Source: Alphaproteobacteria bacterium
GTDB taxonomy: Bacteria; Pseudomonadota; Alphaproteobacteria; Rhizobiales; Hyphomicrobiaceae
DNA length: 40,323 nucleotides
Assembly: GCA_018819265.1 (NCBI GenBank)
Contig: JAHJQI010000055.1
Span: 1-40,323 of the forward strand
Direction: 5' to 3'
The position numbers were made by a program, and so were the translations under genes. Below, piece by piece: positions 7,303 through 16,180 of the stretch; the stretch's first letter is position 1; every line of letters starts with the position of its first letter. A model generated the notes under the pieces. The model worked only from the letters and a program-made list of their open reading frames with translations. It was not told the origin of the DNA and did not search any database.

Positions 7303-8388
7303 ATGGGCCCGTCCGAAGGAGTGTTTCCCGTCCAGGCGATCGAAGCATTGATCGCGGACGGGGCGGTGCGGCTCGAAGCGCCTGCCGCTGAAAACCAGTT
7401 GCAGCCGGCAAGCCTCGATCTGCGGCTTGGCCGGACGGCCTACCGCGTGCGGGCAAGCTTTCTTCCGGGCCCTGGCATTAAAGTTGCGCAGCGGCTGGCA
7501 GACGTGCGGCTGCATGAAATCGACCTGACCCGCAGCGCCGTACTCGAAACAGGTTGTGTCTACGTCGTGCCCCTGCAGGAGGCGCTGGCGCTGCCGGCGG
7601 GTGTGTCCGCGTCGGCAAACCCGAAGAGTTCGACCGGGCGGCTCGACGTCTTTACGCGCGTCATTGCTGACGGCGTCACGGCTTTCGACCAGATCCCGGA
7701 CGGCTACAACGGCCCGCTCTATGCGGAAATCTGCCCGCAGACGTTTCCAATCGTGGTGCGGACAGGCTCGAGGCTGTCGCAAATCCGCTTCCGCAGCGGT
7801 TGCCCGCAACTTGACGACGCGGCGCTGGCCGCCCTGCACGCGAGCGACCGGCTGGTCAGTTCGCAAAATGCGGATATCGATGGCGGCCTGGCGCTGTCGG
7901 TCGATCTCAAGGAAACCGGAGAGGGGCCGATCGGCTACCGCGCCAAGCGCCATTCGGGCGTCGTCGACGTCGACAAGCCGGGAGCGTGCGCGGTGCTCGA
8001 CTATTGGGAGCCGATCTTCCTGCGCGGCGCGCGCCGGCTGATCCTCGATCCCGACCAGTTCTACATCCTGGCGTCCAAGGAAGCCGTGCACGTGCCGCCG
8101 AACTACGCGGCCGAAATGGTGCCGTTCAACCCGCTGGTCGGCGAATTCCGCGTGCACTACGCGGGCTTCATGGACCCGGGCTTCGGGCATGCGCCAGCAG
8201 GCGGGGCGGGATCGCGCGTCGTCCTCGAAGTGCGCAGCCACAAGGTGCCGTTCATCCTCGAAGACGGGCAGATCATCGGGCGGCTTATCTACGAGCGTCT
8301 CAGCGAGCCGCCGCGCGTCCTCTACGGCAGCGACCTGGGATCGAACTACCAGGCGCAAGGGCTGAAGCTGTCGAAGCATTTTGGTTGA
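7303..8388 (+). CDS. dcd: dCTP deaminase, double-domain form
   Basis: This enzyme deaminates dCTP to dUTP for thymidylate synthesis. The 361-residue product is about twice the length of E. coli Dcd (193) and contains two dUTPase/Dcd-fold halves. The first half has LQPASLDLRLG and the active-site-like NPKSSTGRLDVFTRVI. The second (about 230-360) has FYILASKEAVHVPPNYAAEM, AGFMDPGFGH and VPFILEDGQIIGRLIYERL. Alphaproteobacteria commonly carry this long form. I chose the ATG at 7303, with AAGGTGAG about 9 nt ahead, over an in-frame TTG at 7273. It is divergent from metZ. The 127 bp between the riboswitch and the start must hold its promoter. Confidence 0.9.
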   Translation: MGPSEGVFPVQAIEALIADGAVRLEAPAAENQLQPASLDLRLGRTAYRVRASFLPGPGIKVAQRLADVRLHEIDLTRSAVLETGCVYVVPLQEALALPAGVSASANPKSSTGRLDVFTRVIADGVTAFDQIPDGYNGPLYAEICPQTFPIVVRTGSRLSQIRFRSGCPQLDDAALAALHASDRLVSSQNADIDGGLALSVDLKETGEGPIGYRAKRHSGVVDVDKPGACAVLDYWEPIFLRGARRLILDPDQFYILASKEAVHVPPNYAAEMVPFNPLVGEFRVHYAGFMDPGFGHAPAGGAGSRVVLEVRSHKVPFILEDGQIIGRLIYERLSEPPRVLYGSDLGSNYQAQGLKLSKHFG

Positions 8389-8958
8389 GGTGGCGGGGAT
8401 GGGCGTTCTGCGCGGCGCTGGCGTCTCCAACGTCCGTCCGGTTTAGTACGACAAACGGAAGAATTGAAGTTGTCGGCTGCGGGCCAAAAGCGCCACAAGC
8501 CAGATGCGGATTATCAGCTGGCCTGTGCTTTCCGTGCATAACAAGTCTTCGATTGCCTCCGCGAAAATCGCTGCAGTGCATCATGCCGATACCGGATTCC
8601 GGGGCTGGCGACTGCTTTCGGCCCTACCTCGTCGGTGGATGAACAGATGCCGAACTGGGCATCCTGACCCGGAGCAGCATTGAGCAGTCGCAGCACGCGC
8701 CTATCATCGTCGAACGCACCGCAGCGAAAGCGGCAATCGTCGAGATGACTGACCAGCGTTCGCGCGGTGCCGAAATCGCTGTCCGGAAGGCACTCGAAAG
8801 CGGTCGATAGCCTCATGTCCCGATAGACCAGCGGCAGACATTTTTGCCCTTACCGACCCTTGAAACGTCATAATCCAAGGTTGTACGATGCTAGCTAAAC
8901 ATCATGCGCGCTGTTGGTGGGCAACGTACCGTTGCCCTGAAGCTAGGAGTTTGCGGGG
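8389..8958. other. Gene-poor interval
   Basis: I see no supported gene in these 570 bp. A 100-codon open frame on the minus strand (8514-8816) has no ribosome binding site and no recognisable similarity, and may be a decayed remnant or chance. At 8919-8937 there is a perfect 8-bp stem (GGGCAACG/CGTTGCCC) with a 3-nt loop, 21 bp before the next gene. A T-run after it is absent, so it is not a terminator. Confidence 0.4.
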
Positions 8959-9348
8959 ATGCACTCGGCATTGCGCTTTGGCCTGTTGTGTCTCATCTCT
9001 CTTTTTTGCTCGATAGGGCCTACTCCTGGGTGGGCGCAGACGTTCAGCGCGAAATGCATTGATAGCTCACACAAACTCTATTGCGTCGTCGTTGCCAGCC
9101 AGAAGCATCGGATTCAGGATTTTTGTTTCGCAGTCTGCACCTGCCCTGTCGGCGCTGAAACCTGCACCGGCGAACGCAAACCGTTCAGTTTGATAAACAG
9201 CAGCCGCAACGTGCAAGGCGCGGTGATTGACGAAGTTCTGCAGCGCTCCTCGCAATTCGAGATTGCCTTCGATGGCGGCGAAGCCGACGGCCAAGCCGAC
9301 TTACCGACGCCAATCCGTTCGCCACGAATCCGTATCGTTTGCAAATGA
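8959..9348 (+). CDS. Small secreted cysteine-containing protein, 129 aa
   Basis: I do not recognise this family. The first 26 residues form a signal peptide (positive start, hydrophobic FGLLCLISLFCSIG, cleavage after GWA). The mature part has six or more cysteines (AKCID, LYCVV, DFCFAVCTCPVG, ETCTG, IVCK), which suggests disulfides in the periplasm. AGGAG lies 11 nt before the ATG. The next gene also encodes an exported small protein and starts 58 bp later, so the two are probably co-transcribed. The pair is more AT-rich than the flanks, compatible with recent acquisition. Confidence 0.6.
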   Translation: MHSALRFGLLCLISLFCSIGPTPGWAQTFSAKCIDSSHKLYCVVVASQKHRIQDFCFAVCTCPVGAETCTGERKPFSLINSSRNVQGAVIDEVLQRSSQFEIAFDGGEADGQADLPTPIRSPRIRIVCK

Positions 9349-9406
9349 AAAATTTGGATATCGCATGGATACGGCCGCAAATACTGTTTTAACAATGGAG
9401 ATGGCA

Positions 9407-9790
9407 ATGCGCAGTTTCAAAATATTCTTGTTGCTTGTGTTTCTCGTCCCTTTTTTCTCCGCAAAAGCAGAGGACTCGAATACTCGGGCGCAAAAAGCAA
9501 TAATTGAAAGTGCAGTAAAAGATTGCCTAGAAAACCCAGATCGGATTCTGCAAGCTATAGTCAACCCGGAGCTGAGAGCCAAAATCGAAGGCCGAAGATA
9601 TCCTGCGTTCTGCAACTGCTTTGCAAATGCGTTTTTTACATTGATCGATGAGCGGGGCGCTGCACGAGCAGGCAAGATAGTGCAAAACGACTCAGAAGTT
9701 ACAAAAAAGCTTCTTGAGATGACAATCGGTGATTTAACTTTGTATACCTATCAACGGTGTACGAAATTGGTGATCAACAAAATTCCGTGA
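9407..9790 (+). CDS. Small exported protein, 127 aa
   Basis: The family is not recognised. It starts MRSFKIFLLLVFLVPFFSAKA, a typical signal peptide with cleavage after AKA. The mature region is helical with three cysteines (DCLENP, FCNCFANAFF) and a late YQRCTK. This CxC plus distal C layout resembles small periplasmic proteins that monitor or bind substrates, but no function can be assigned. I chose the ATG at 9407 because GGAG lies 6 nt ahead. In-frame ATGs at 9365, 9395 and 9401 lack one and would spoil the signal peptide. Base composition is clearly AT-richer than the rest of the window. Confidence 0.6.
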   Translation: MRSFKIFLLLVFLVPFFSAKAEDSNTRAQKAIIESAVKDCLENPDRILQAIVNPELRAKIEGRRYPAFCNCFANAFFTLIDERGAARAGKIVQNDSEVTKKLLEMTIGDLTLYTYQRCTKLVINKIP

Positions 9791-10453
9791 TAATCTGCTT
9801 AGCCAGTTCAATTTGGCTCTGGCGCATTGAGCACGCCCTGTTTCAAGGCATTTTCGCATTGCGGGAAGAAAAAGCAGTCAACTGCTTTTCATTTGGTTTC
9901 TGAAGGCACGTTCGTCCCAGTTCCAATTACCGGCCATTCTTAGGCCAATGTCAGCTCTTAGTAATAAACACCGGTCGACGTGCCGTTCACCGAGCGGTCG
10001 TGATGGTCTGAAACCTCCCGCTGTTAGGGCGACGAAAGGGGTCATTCGCGCCCATCGGTGAGCGGCACAAAACGACCGACTCGCTCTCGATACCCGACGA
10101 TCGAATAACTGCCCGACGTAAGGCATCTGTATCCATGGCCAATGACTGCTTCTGCTATGGAACTGCCTTGCCCATTGCAGCGACCGCGTAAAGCATTTCG
10201 GTCGGTACTGGACCGTCGCGAAAATGAGAACCAAAAGGGTCTCGGAGGTTGAGCGGACATTCGCGCCCCGTGGACCATCAATGCTAGTTGTTGCGACGCA
10301 CCGAATGCTTGGCTCTCCGCCGGCGCTCGAAGCAACATGCGTGTTGCCCACCGGCACAGAGTCCGGTCGGGTCAGCCTCGCCGGTTCTGCGACCTCCCGG
10401 AATTTCCGCTCTGCTGCCGATGAGCCAACATCCAGGACGCCCGAACTTGCCAT
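9791..10453. other. Gene-poor interval, probably degenerate
   Basis: These 660 bp contain open frames but none with a ribosome binding site or recognisable product. The stretch repeats short phrases such as GTCATTCGCG near 10040 and ACATTCGCG near 10258, also seen in the loop of palindrome element A (29-37). I read it as decayed intergenic DNA after a possible insertion of the two small exported-protein genes. Confidence 0.35.
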
Positions 10454-11161
10454 TCAGAGCGAGCGCTGGTTGACGCGCTTGGACAATTGCTCCGCCGACT
10501 CGACGCGCTCGGAATAGCGGTCGACGAGATAGTTGCTGCGTGCGCGAACGAGCCAGGTGAACTTGACGAGTTCCTCCATCACATCGACGAGGCGGTTGTA
10601 GTAGGGGGAGGGAAGCATGCGGCCAGCTTCGTCGAATTCGGCGAAGGCCTTTGGGACCGAGGACTGATTGGGAATCGTGACCATGCGCATCCAGCGACCG
10701 AGGACGCGCATCTGGTTCAAGGCGTTGAAACTCTGCGATCCGCCCGAGACCTGACAGAGCGCCAGCGTCTTGCCTTGCGTCGGGCGCACGCCGCCCAGCT
10801 CAAGCGGCAGCCAGTCGATCTGCGATTTGAAAATGCCGGTCATGGCGCCGTGGCGCTCCGGGGAAACCCAGACCATGCCCTCGGCCCATACCGCCTTGGC
10901 GCGCAGTTCCACGACTTTCTCATGCGTCGGGTCGGCGGCATCGGGCTGGGGCAGGCCGGCAGGGTTGAAAGTCTCGGTTTCGGCGCCGAAGTGCTGAAGC
11001 AGCCGGGCCGCCTCCTCAGACAGCAAGCGCGAATACGAACGCTCGCGCAGCGATCCGTAAAGCAAAAGGATGCGCGGGGGATGTCCGGAATCGCCGGCAG
11101 CCGCCAACAGTTCGCTGTCGATCTGGCGGACACAGTTTTCAGAAAGGTTCGGCAGGGTCAT
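10454..11161 (-). CDS. arsH: NADPH-dependent FMN reductase ArsH
   Basis: ArsH is a cytoplasmic flavoprotein of the flavodoxin-like NADPH:FMN reductase family. Homologues oxidise trivalent organoarsenicals or reduce metals and quinones. The 235-residue product has the FMN phosphate-binding loop [15 protein letters not shown] near residue 35 and the flavin-contact segment [20 protein letters not shown] near 98. The family-specific tail includes [39 protein letters not shown] and [24 protein letters not shown] lies 5 nt before the ATG. No other ars gene is adjacent. The ArsR-type regulator at 16181 belongs to a different cluster, so this copy is an orphan. Confidence 0.92.
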   Translation of the reverse strand: MTLPNLSENCVRQIDSELLAAAGDSGHPPRILLLYGSLRERSYSRLLSEEAARLLQHFGAETETFNPAGLPQPDAADPTHEKVVELRAKAVWAEGMVWVSPERHGAMTGIFKSQIDWLPLELGGVRPTQGKTLALCQVSGGSQSFNALNQMRVLGRWMRMVTIPNQSSVPKAFAEFDEAGRMLPSPYYNRLVDVMEELVKFTWLVRARSNYLVDRYSERVESAEQLSKRVNQRSL

Positions 11162-11495
11162 TCAAGCCTCGCATTATGGTCTGCACAACGTCTCGGTCTC
11201 GGTGCGAAGCTGTGCCGATCTGTCTGCGCATAATTCAGAGATCCCGCGCCAGTCTATATCCTGCTGCGACCGCACGGCGCCAGTCCGGGGGGCCGGGAAC
11301 CGAGATTCGCCGTTATTTGGTGGAGAACTCGGCCGGGGCTCTGTTGCTGCCGCCGGCAACTGGTAAAGTGCGTCGTGTCTGGGTTGCAGCGGCCATTAAC
11401 CTGGCGGCAACCGCGTCTGTGTCATTCTTGAACAGTCTCAATGATTTAAGTGCCGGACGGGCAAATCCAGCCACGGCGCTTGCGGGGTTTTTCAC

Positions 11496-11588
11496 ATGAT
11501 CAAGACAAATATCCTCCTCGGCGTCCTATGGGCTTTCACGGCCGGCAACGTCGCCTTCGTGGTCACGGCGCTCAGCGTTTACAGCTGA
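11496..11588 (+). CDS. Possible 30-aa single-pass membrane peptide
   Basis: An ATG frame encodes 30 residues that are nearly all hydrophobic (MIKTNILLGVLWAFTAGNVA followed by FVVTALSVYS), so it would form one transmembrane helix. The upstream GCGGGG is a poor ribosome binding site. It lies in the 476-bp gap between arsH and the histidine kinase. It could be a real small membrane protein or chance. I see nothing else in the rest of the gap. Confidence 0.3.
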   Translation: MIKTNILLGVLWAFTAGNVAFVVTALSVYS

Positions 11589-11637
11589 TCGCGGTCGCCC
11601 GACAGCGTCAGGATGCGGCCTTGCCGCGATTTGCCCG

Positions 11638-13176
11638 GTGTCACCTGTTTCCGACCAAGGTCCGAAGACGGGTGGCACTTTTGCTGACAAACTCAATAGG
11701 TTGGGACGCCGGAAGGGCGGAACGGAATCTCTATTGGGCCGGTGGGCAGTGGCAACTCGTATATTCGCATCGCTTGGCGGAGCATGGCGCGGGCTCGGTC
11801 TCCTGCGCCAGTTCCTGATTATTGCATCTTCGATCTTTCTCATCGGGATGGGCGTCGTCGGCGCGCAACTTTCGCAGCGTATCGAACGGGGAGTCGTGCA
11901 GAACACGGCGATCTCGACGGCGCTTTACTTCGAGAGTTTTGTCGAGCCGCTCATTCAGGAGCTTGCAACGCGTGACACGCTGTCTGCTGCAACGCGCGCC
12001 CGGTTCGACAACCTCATCAACAACACAGCACTGACCGAGCGTGTCGTCGCCTTCAAAATCTGGGTGAAGGGCGGTCGCGTCGTCTACGCCAGCGACAGCA
12101 GCCTGATTGGAAAAGTCTATCCGCCGACGGTGAAAATGCGTCAGGCATGGCAGGGGCAGGTATCGGCGTCAGTCGATGCGCCCGGCGAGCACGCGGAAGG
12201 CCACGGCGATGACAAAGAGGGCCCGCACGATATTCCGCTCCTCGAAGTCTATGTTCCCGTGCGTCAGGAACATTCCGACAAGATCCTCGCGATCGCGGAA
12301 TTCTACGAGAATGCCGAGCAACTGACGCAGGACGTGCTTCAAGCGCAAATGGAGAGCTGGGCCATGATCGGCGGCCTCGCGGTGGTGACGATCGCGGCGC
12401 TATATGGCATCATCTCGCGCGGATCGGACACCATCAGCCAGCAGCGTTCAGCGTTGCAGCAGCGCATCCAACAGCTCTCGGTCCTCCTGGCACAGAACGA
12501 CGAACTGCGAAACGAGGTGCTGTCGTCTTCGCGCAAGGCTGCCGATATCAACGAGAGATATCTCAGGCGCTTCGGAGCCGAACTGCATGACGGCCCGGCG
12601 CAACTGCTCGGGCTGGCGTTATTGCGTCTCGATGCGGTGAGCGGTACCGAGGGCATCGATTGCCGGTCCGGAGAGATGGACCTGATCCGCAAAGTCCTCA
12701 AGGAAGCGCTCGATGAGATCCGAAACCTTTCGGCCGGACTATCACTGCCCGAACTCGAATCCCTGAGCCTGGCCGCGGCGATCAATACCGCCGTGCGTAC
12801 CCACCGGCAGCGGACCGGTACCGCAGTCGACCTTCACATCGGGGAATTGCCCGAACAGGTGGCGCACGCCATCAAAGGAGCCATCTACAGGATCGTACAG
12901 GAAGGACTCAACAATGCGACCCGCCATGGCCAGGCCAAGGACCAGTGCGTCACGGCTTCGGCCGAGGCCGGCAATGTGGTCGTCGAGGTCTCCGACAAGG
13001 GGCCGGGCTTCGCGCTCGAGGCGTGGCGGGATGGGCGACACCTCGGGCTGATCGGGCTGCGTGAGCGCGTTATCGCGCTGAGAGGGCGCCTCGAAGTGGA
13101 AACCCGTCCAGCCTCGGGGACGCGCCTGATTGCCCGAATCCCGTTCGTATCCGAAGAGGAGGCGCATAGTGTCTGA
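11638..13176 (+). CDS. Membrane sensor histidine kinase, NarX/DegS-type (HisKA_3)
   Basis: The 512-residue kinase has TM1 at about 55-77, a periplasmic sensor of about 160 residues, TM2 at about 243-260 and a coiled-coil region to 300. The HisKA_3 dimerisation domain follows, with phospho-acceptor H317 in FGAELHDGPAQLLGLAL, then a HATPase domain (N box EGLNNATRHG at 422, G box DKGPGFAL, then HLGLIGLRERVIALRGRL). The sensor contains an acidic histidine-rich stretch, GEHAEGHGDDKEGPH at 183-197, that could bind metal. The start is uncertain: the GTG at 11638 has no clear ribosome binding site and the first 50 residues look unstructured. It overlaps its response regulator by 8 nt. Confidence 0.9.
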   Translation: MSPVSDQGPKTGGTFADKLNRLGRRKGGTESLLGRWAVATRIFASLGGAWRGLGLLRQFLIIASSIFLIGMGVVGAQLSQRIERGVVQNTAISTALYFESFVEPLIQELATRDTLSAATRARFDNLINNTALTERVVAFKIWVKGGRVVYASDSSLIGKVYPPTVKMRQAWQGQVSASVDAPGEHAEGHGDDKEGPHDIPLLEVYVPVRQEHSDKILAIAEFYENAEQLTQDVLQAQMESWAMIGGLAVVTIAALYGIISRGSDTISQQRSALQQRIQQLSVLLAQNDELRNEVLSSSRKAADINERYLRRFGAELHDGPAQLLGLALLRLDAVSGTEGIDCRSGEMDLIRKVLKEALDEIRNLSAGLSLPELESLSLAAAINTAVRTHRQRTGTAVDLHIGELPEQVAHAIKGAIYRIVQEGLNNATRHGQAKDQCVTASAEAGNVVVEVSDKGPGFALEAWRDGRHLGLIGLRERVIALRGRLEVETRPASGTRLIARIPFVSEEEAHSV

Positions 13177-13810
13177 CACAATCCGGGTCGCCGTGATCGA
13201 CGACCACCCGATGCTGCGCGAGGGCGTCGTCAGGACCCTGCAGGATGCAGGCATGGAAATCTGCGGCGAGGGCGACTGCAAAGACAGCGCGGTGAAGCTT
13301 GCCATAGATGAACTACCCGACGTCATGCTCCTCGACATGAACATGCCAGGTTCCGGCCTGTCTGCAATCGATGAGATTTCGCGCAGGGCGCCTGCCGTGA
13401 GGGTTATCATGCTGACCGTTCGCGAGGATCACGATGCGGTGACGGCGGCGCTGCGTCTCGGGGCACGCGGCTATGTGCTCAAGGGCGTCAGCAGTTCGCA
13501 GCTCATCGAGATCGTCCGCTCGGTCCATGACGGCGGTTCATACGTTTCGCCGGCGCTGGCCGCGAAGCTGCTGGTCGATCTCGACCAGCCGACGGCCGAG
13601 GACGGCCATGCGACGCTGGAGCAGCTCAGCCAGCGCGAAGTGCAGATTCTCAAGCTGATCGGCAAAGGGCTCAGCAACAAGGAAATCGGTGGCAGCCTCG
13701 ACATCAAGGAAAAGACGGTCAAGCACTACGTCACAAATATTCTGCAGAAATTGCAGCTCAGGAACCGCACGGAAGCTGCGATCTTCCTGCAATCGAACCG
13801 AAGCAATTAG
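13169..13810 (+). CDS. Response regulator, NarL/FixJ family
   Basis: This is the DNA-binding partner of the preceding kinase. The 213-residue product has an N-terminal receiver domain with acidic residues DD11-12, phospho-acceptor D56 in MLLDMNMPG, T83 and K105 in GYVLKG, and a C-terminal LuxR-type helix-turn-helix (LSQREVQILKLIGKGLSNKE, then IKEKTVKHYVTNIL). I chose the GTG at 13169, which overlaps the kinase stop and has AGAGGAGG 6 nt ahead. Target genes are unknown. No transporter or enzyme lies next to the pair. Confidence 0.94.
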   Translation: MSDTIRVAVIDDHPMLREGVVRTLQDAGMEICGEGDCKDSAVKLAIDELPDVMLLDMNMPGSGLSAIDEISRRAPAVRVIMLTVREDHDAVTAALRLGARGYVLKGVSSSQLIEIVRSVHDGGSYVSPALAAKLLVDLDQPTAEDGHATLEQLSQREVQILKLIGKGLSNKEIGGSLDIKEKTVKHYVTNILQKLQLRNRTEAAIFLQSNRSN

Positions 13811-13890
13811 TTCATGATGTGATTGCCGACCCCGCTGTCTGCGCACAGCGTGCCGTCACGAATTCCGCAACTTACGTAACGAAATTTCGT

Positions 13891-13920
13891 GCCGCAGCTC
13901 TCGGGCTGCGGCCTTTTTGT
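13891..13920. terminator. Intrinsic terminator after the two-component pair
   Basis: A 7-bp stem (GCCGCAG 13891-13897 with CTGCGGC 13906-13912) with an 8-nt loop is followed by CTTTTTGT. It ends the kinase-regulator transcript. It sits between convergent genes, but the T-run exists only for plus-strand transcription. Confidence 0.8.
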
Positions 13921-13945
13921 CCGACGGAATCCCTGCCCGCGCCGA

Positions 13946-15142
13946 TCAGGCAATGCCAAAGTAGCGTTCGATGAAGCGTTTGTAGATGCGCGTCAGCATC
14001 TCCAGATCTGCGAGCGGGACATGCTCGTCGACCTTGTGGATCGACTCGTTGACGAGGCCGAACTCGACAACCGGGCAAACATCCTTGATGAAGCGTGCAT
14101 CGGAAGTCCCGCCACCCGTCGTCAAGGCCGGCGTGCGGCCGGTGATTTCGCGCACGGCTTGCGAAATCGTTTCGACGAGCGGCCCGGGCTCCGTGCAAAA
14201 CACATCGCCGGTTCCCCAGAACGTGAGAGTGAATTCGGCGCGTTCATCCGCTGCCGCGTCGACGCATATCGCGCCGGCCCAGGCTTCCAGGGCCGGCTTC
14301 GTCCAGTGATCGTTGTAGCGGATGTTGAAGGAGGCGCGCGCTTCGCCCGGGATGACATTGGTGGCGGTATTCGGGACGCTGATGACGGTGACGACGAGGT
14401 GCGATGGCTGGAAGCGCTCGCTGCCGTCATCGAGGTGGGCGGACGATAGGCGGTCGATCATGCGGGCCAGTTTCGGAACCGGGTTGTCGGCCTTGTCGGG
14501 GTAGGCGGCGTGGCCCTGCCGGCCCTTGACAACGAGTTCGCCGTTGAGCGAGCCGCGGCGGCCGATCTTGATCTCGTCACCAATTGCGACAGGATTCGAG
14601 GGTTCGCCGACGAGGCAGGCGTCGATATGCTCGTCGCGACCGTCCAGCCAATCCAGCATCTTTGCGGTGCCGTTGATGGCCGGGCCCTCCTCATCGCCGG
14701 TGATCAGGAGGGACACCGAACCGGGAAGCGTGCCGCCGCGATCCTCGATGGTCTGGGCAAGGGCCGCGATGAAGCAGGCGACTTCGCCTTTCATATCGAC
14801 TGCGCCGCGGCCATAGAGGATGCCGTCACGGATCTCGGCGGCAAACGGCGGGACGCTCCAGGCGGCTTCGTTGCCGGGCGGCACCACATCGGTATGGCCT
14901 GCGAAACAGAGATGGGGACCCGCCGCGCCGAGACGCGCATAGAGGTTATCGATGTCGGGGGTACCTGCGGCCGTGAATGGCAGCCGGTGGCAGGTGAAGC
15001 CCAGCGGCGCAAGTACGCGTTGAAGCAGATCGAGCGCGCCGCCTTCGGCTGGAGTGACACTGGGGCAGCGGATCAGGGCCCGGGCGAGCGCCACGGCATC
15101 GGTTGCGGCAGGGGTGCCTGGAGAATGTGAGTTATCGGTCAT
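13946..15142 (-). CDS. dapE: Succinyl-diaminopimelate desuccinylase
   Basis: DapE is a dinuclear zinc M20 hydrolase that removes succinate from N-succinyl-LL-diaminopimelate, downstream of DapD in lysine and cell-wall precursor synthesis. The 398-residue product begins its homology at LARALIRCPSVTPAEGGAL. It has CFAGHTDVVPPG (H83, D85), YGRGAVDMKGEVA (D116), LLITGDEEGPAINGT (E151, E152) and TTGGGTSDARFI, the DapE-specific stretch near residue 345. The ribosome binding site is weak. The next gene on the same strand lies upstream and encodes a membrane protein often seen near dapE in this order. Confidence 0.95.
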   Translation of the reverse strand: MTDNSHSPGTPAATDAVALARALIRCPSVTPAEGGALDLLQRVLAPLGFTCHRLPFTAAGTPDIDNLYARLGAAGPHLCFAGHTDVVPPGNEAAWSVPPFAAEIRDGILYGRGAVDMKGEVACFIAALAQTIEDRGGTLPGSVSLLITGDEEGPAINGTAKMLDWLDGRDEHIDACLVGEPSNPVAIGDEIKIGRRGSLNGELVVKGRQGHAAYPDKADNPVPKLARMIDRLSSAHLDDGSERFQPSHLVVTVISVPNTATNVIPGEARASFNIRYNDHWTKPALEAWAGAICVDAAADERAEFTLTFWGTGDVFCTEPGPLVETISQAVREITGRTPALTTGGGTSDARFIKDVCPVVEFGLVNESIHKVDEHVPLADLEMLTRIYKRFIERYFGIA

Positions 15143-15263
15143 CGGCGATGAATAGCAGATCTAGCGCTGCCGGAAAGAGGGGCGGGTGAACCGGCGGCTT
15201 CTACTGCCAGGGATTCAAGCCGTCGCGCAGAGACGAGGTAGCGGCGTGTTGGCGCAAGCTGCT

Positions 15264-16031
15264 TCAAGGGGCTGTGCCTATCGAGGATGTGTCGCCCGAC
15301 ATCGCAGACACTTCGAAGCTTTCGGGCGGCTCGGTGGCGATGTGGCGCTGCACCAAGGTGATCTTCTGCCAGATCTTCGATGAGATATTCGACGTGATCT
15401 GACCGAGATCGCTCGACGTCTCGATGATCAGCGGATCGCGGGTGCCCTGTGCATAGAGAGCTGCAATCTTGGCGCATAGCGACAGCATCTCCGAGCAATA
15501 ATCGAGATAGCGGGACAATTCGAAGGGCGACATGGGGCGCTGGGGGGACGATGGCGTCGGGGTGCCAACGGTGGACGTGCGGCTCGGGTCCTTGGTGAGC
15601 TGGTGCATGTCGATGACGTGGATGATGGATCGCAGCTCGTGCAGGTCCTTCAGCGCGAGATCGCGGTGCCAGCGGCCTTCGAGCGTGGTCAGAAAATAGA
15701 TGCCGGCACCGGTGACGATGAGCGTGTTGACGGCGGCATCGATGCCTTCGAGGACCCCGAACAAATTCTCCGAATCCCGCTTCAGCTCGATAATGTTGCC
15801 AACGTAGACCAGAAGCGCGAGGCCAAGCAGCACGACGATACCGACGCCGATGCGCAACGGCATGTTGGGCTCGGAGGCGGCGGCAACCTTCGATCGGCTG
15901 GCGCGGGCGATGTCGGTCAGCTCCGCGCAGACCTTCGACAGCCCGCAGCCGGGAAAGCGCTCCGCAATTCGGCGCTCCAGCTTTTCAACGGTGGTGACGA
16001 GGTGCTCGGAATTGAGCGTCCGGTATGGCAT
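15264..16031 (-). CDS. Two-pass membrane protein of unknown function, 255 aa
   Basis: The family is not recognised by name. The N-terminal 50 residues look cytoplasmic and helical. Two transmembrane helices follow at about 59-80 (IGVGIVVLLGLALLVYVGNI) and 98-116 (DAAVNTLIVTGAGIYFLTTL). A 135-residue C-terminal cytoplasmic part starts with a helix (LALKDLHELRSIIHVIDMHQ), has a Pro/Ser/Thr-rich linker at about 150-170 and ends with another long helix. The lack of a clear ribosome binding site leaves the start uncertain. It is upstream of dapE on the same strand, 121 bp away. Confidence 0.7.
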   Translation of the reverse strand: MPYRTLNSEHLVTTVEKLERRIAERFPGCGLSKVCAELTDIARASRSKVAAASEPNMPLRIGVGIVVLLGLALLVYVGNIIELKRDSENLFGVLEGIDAAVNTLIVTGAGIYFLTTLEGRWHRDLALKDLHELRSIIHVIDMHQLTKDPSRTSTVGTPTPSSPQRPMSPFELSRYLDYCSEMLSLCAKIAALYAQGTRDPLIIETSSDLGQITSNISSKIWQKITLVQRHIATEPPESFEVSAMSGDTSSIGTAP

Positions 16032-16180
16032 GCGGTAGGTTTAGCAGAACCCGAAGTGCTGCGTGAAGGCGCTGGCGAGAAACTTCCGCGCTGAGAAGTT
16101 TGCGCAGGCGGCCCGAATAGTTAGTCATCTGCCTCATCTTTTTTGTTGCAGAGCCTGCCGACATTGCTTAACTTAGCCAG

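Noticed and set aside
7231..8430. A 399-codon frame antisense to dcd
   Set aside because: It is a shadow of the dCTP deaminase gene, with no homology of its own.
8514..8816. A 100-codon minus-strand frame
   Set aside because: No ribosome binding site or recognisable family. I left it as part of the gene-poor interval.
9878..10453. A 191-codon minus-strand frame in the gap before arsH
   Set aside because: There is no ribosome binding site, codon use is poor, and the product looks like translated noncoding DNA.
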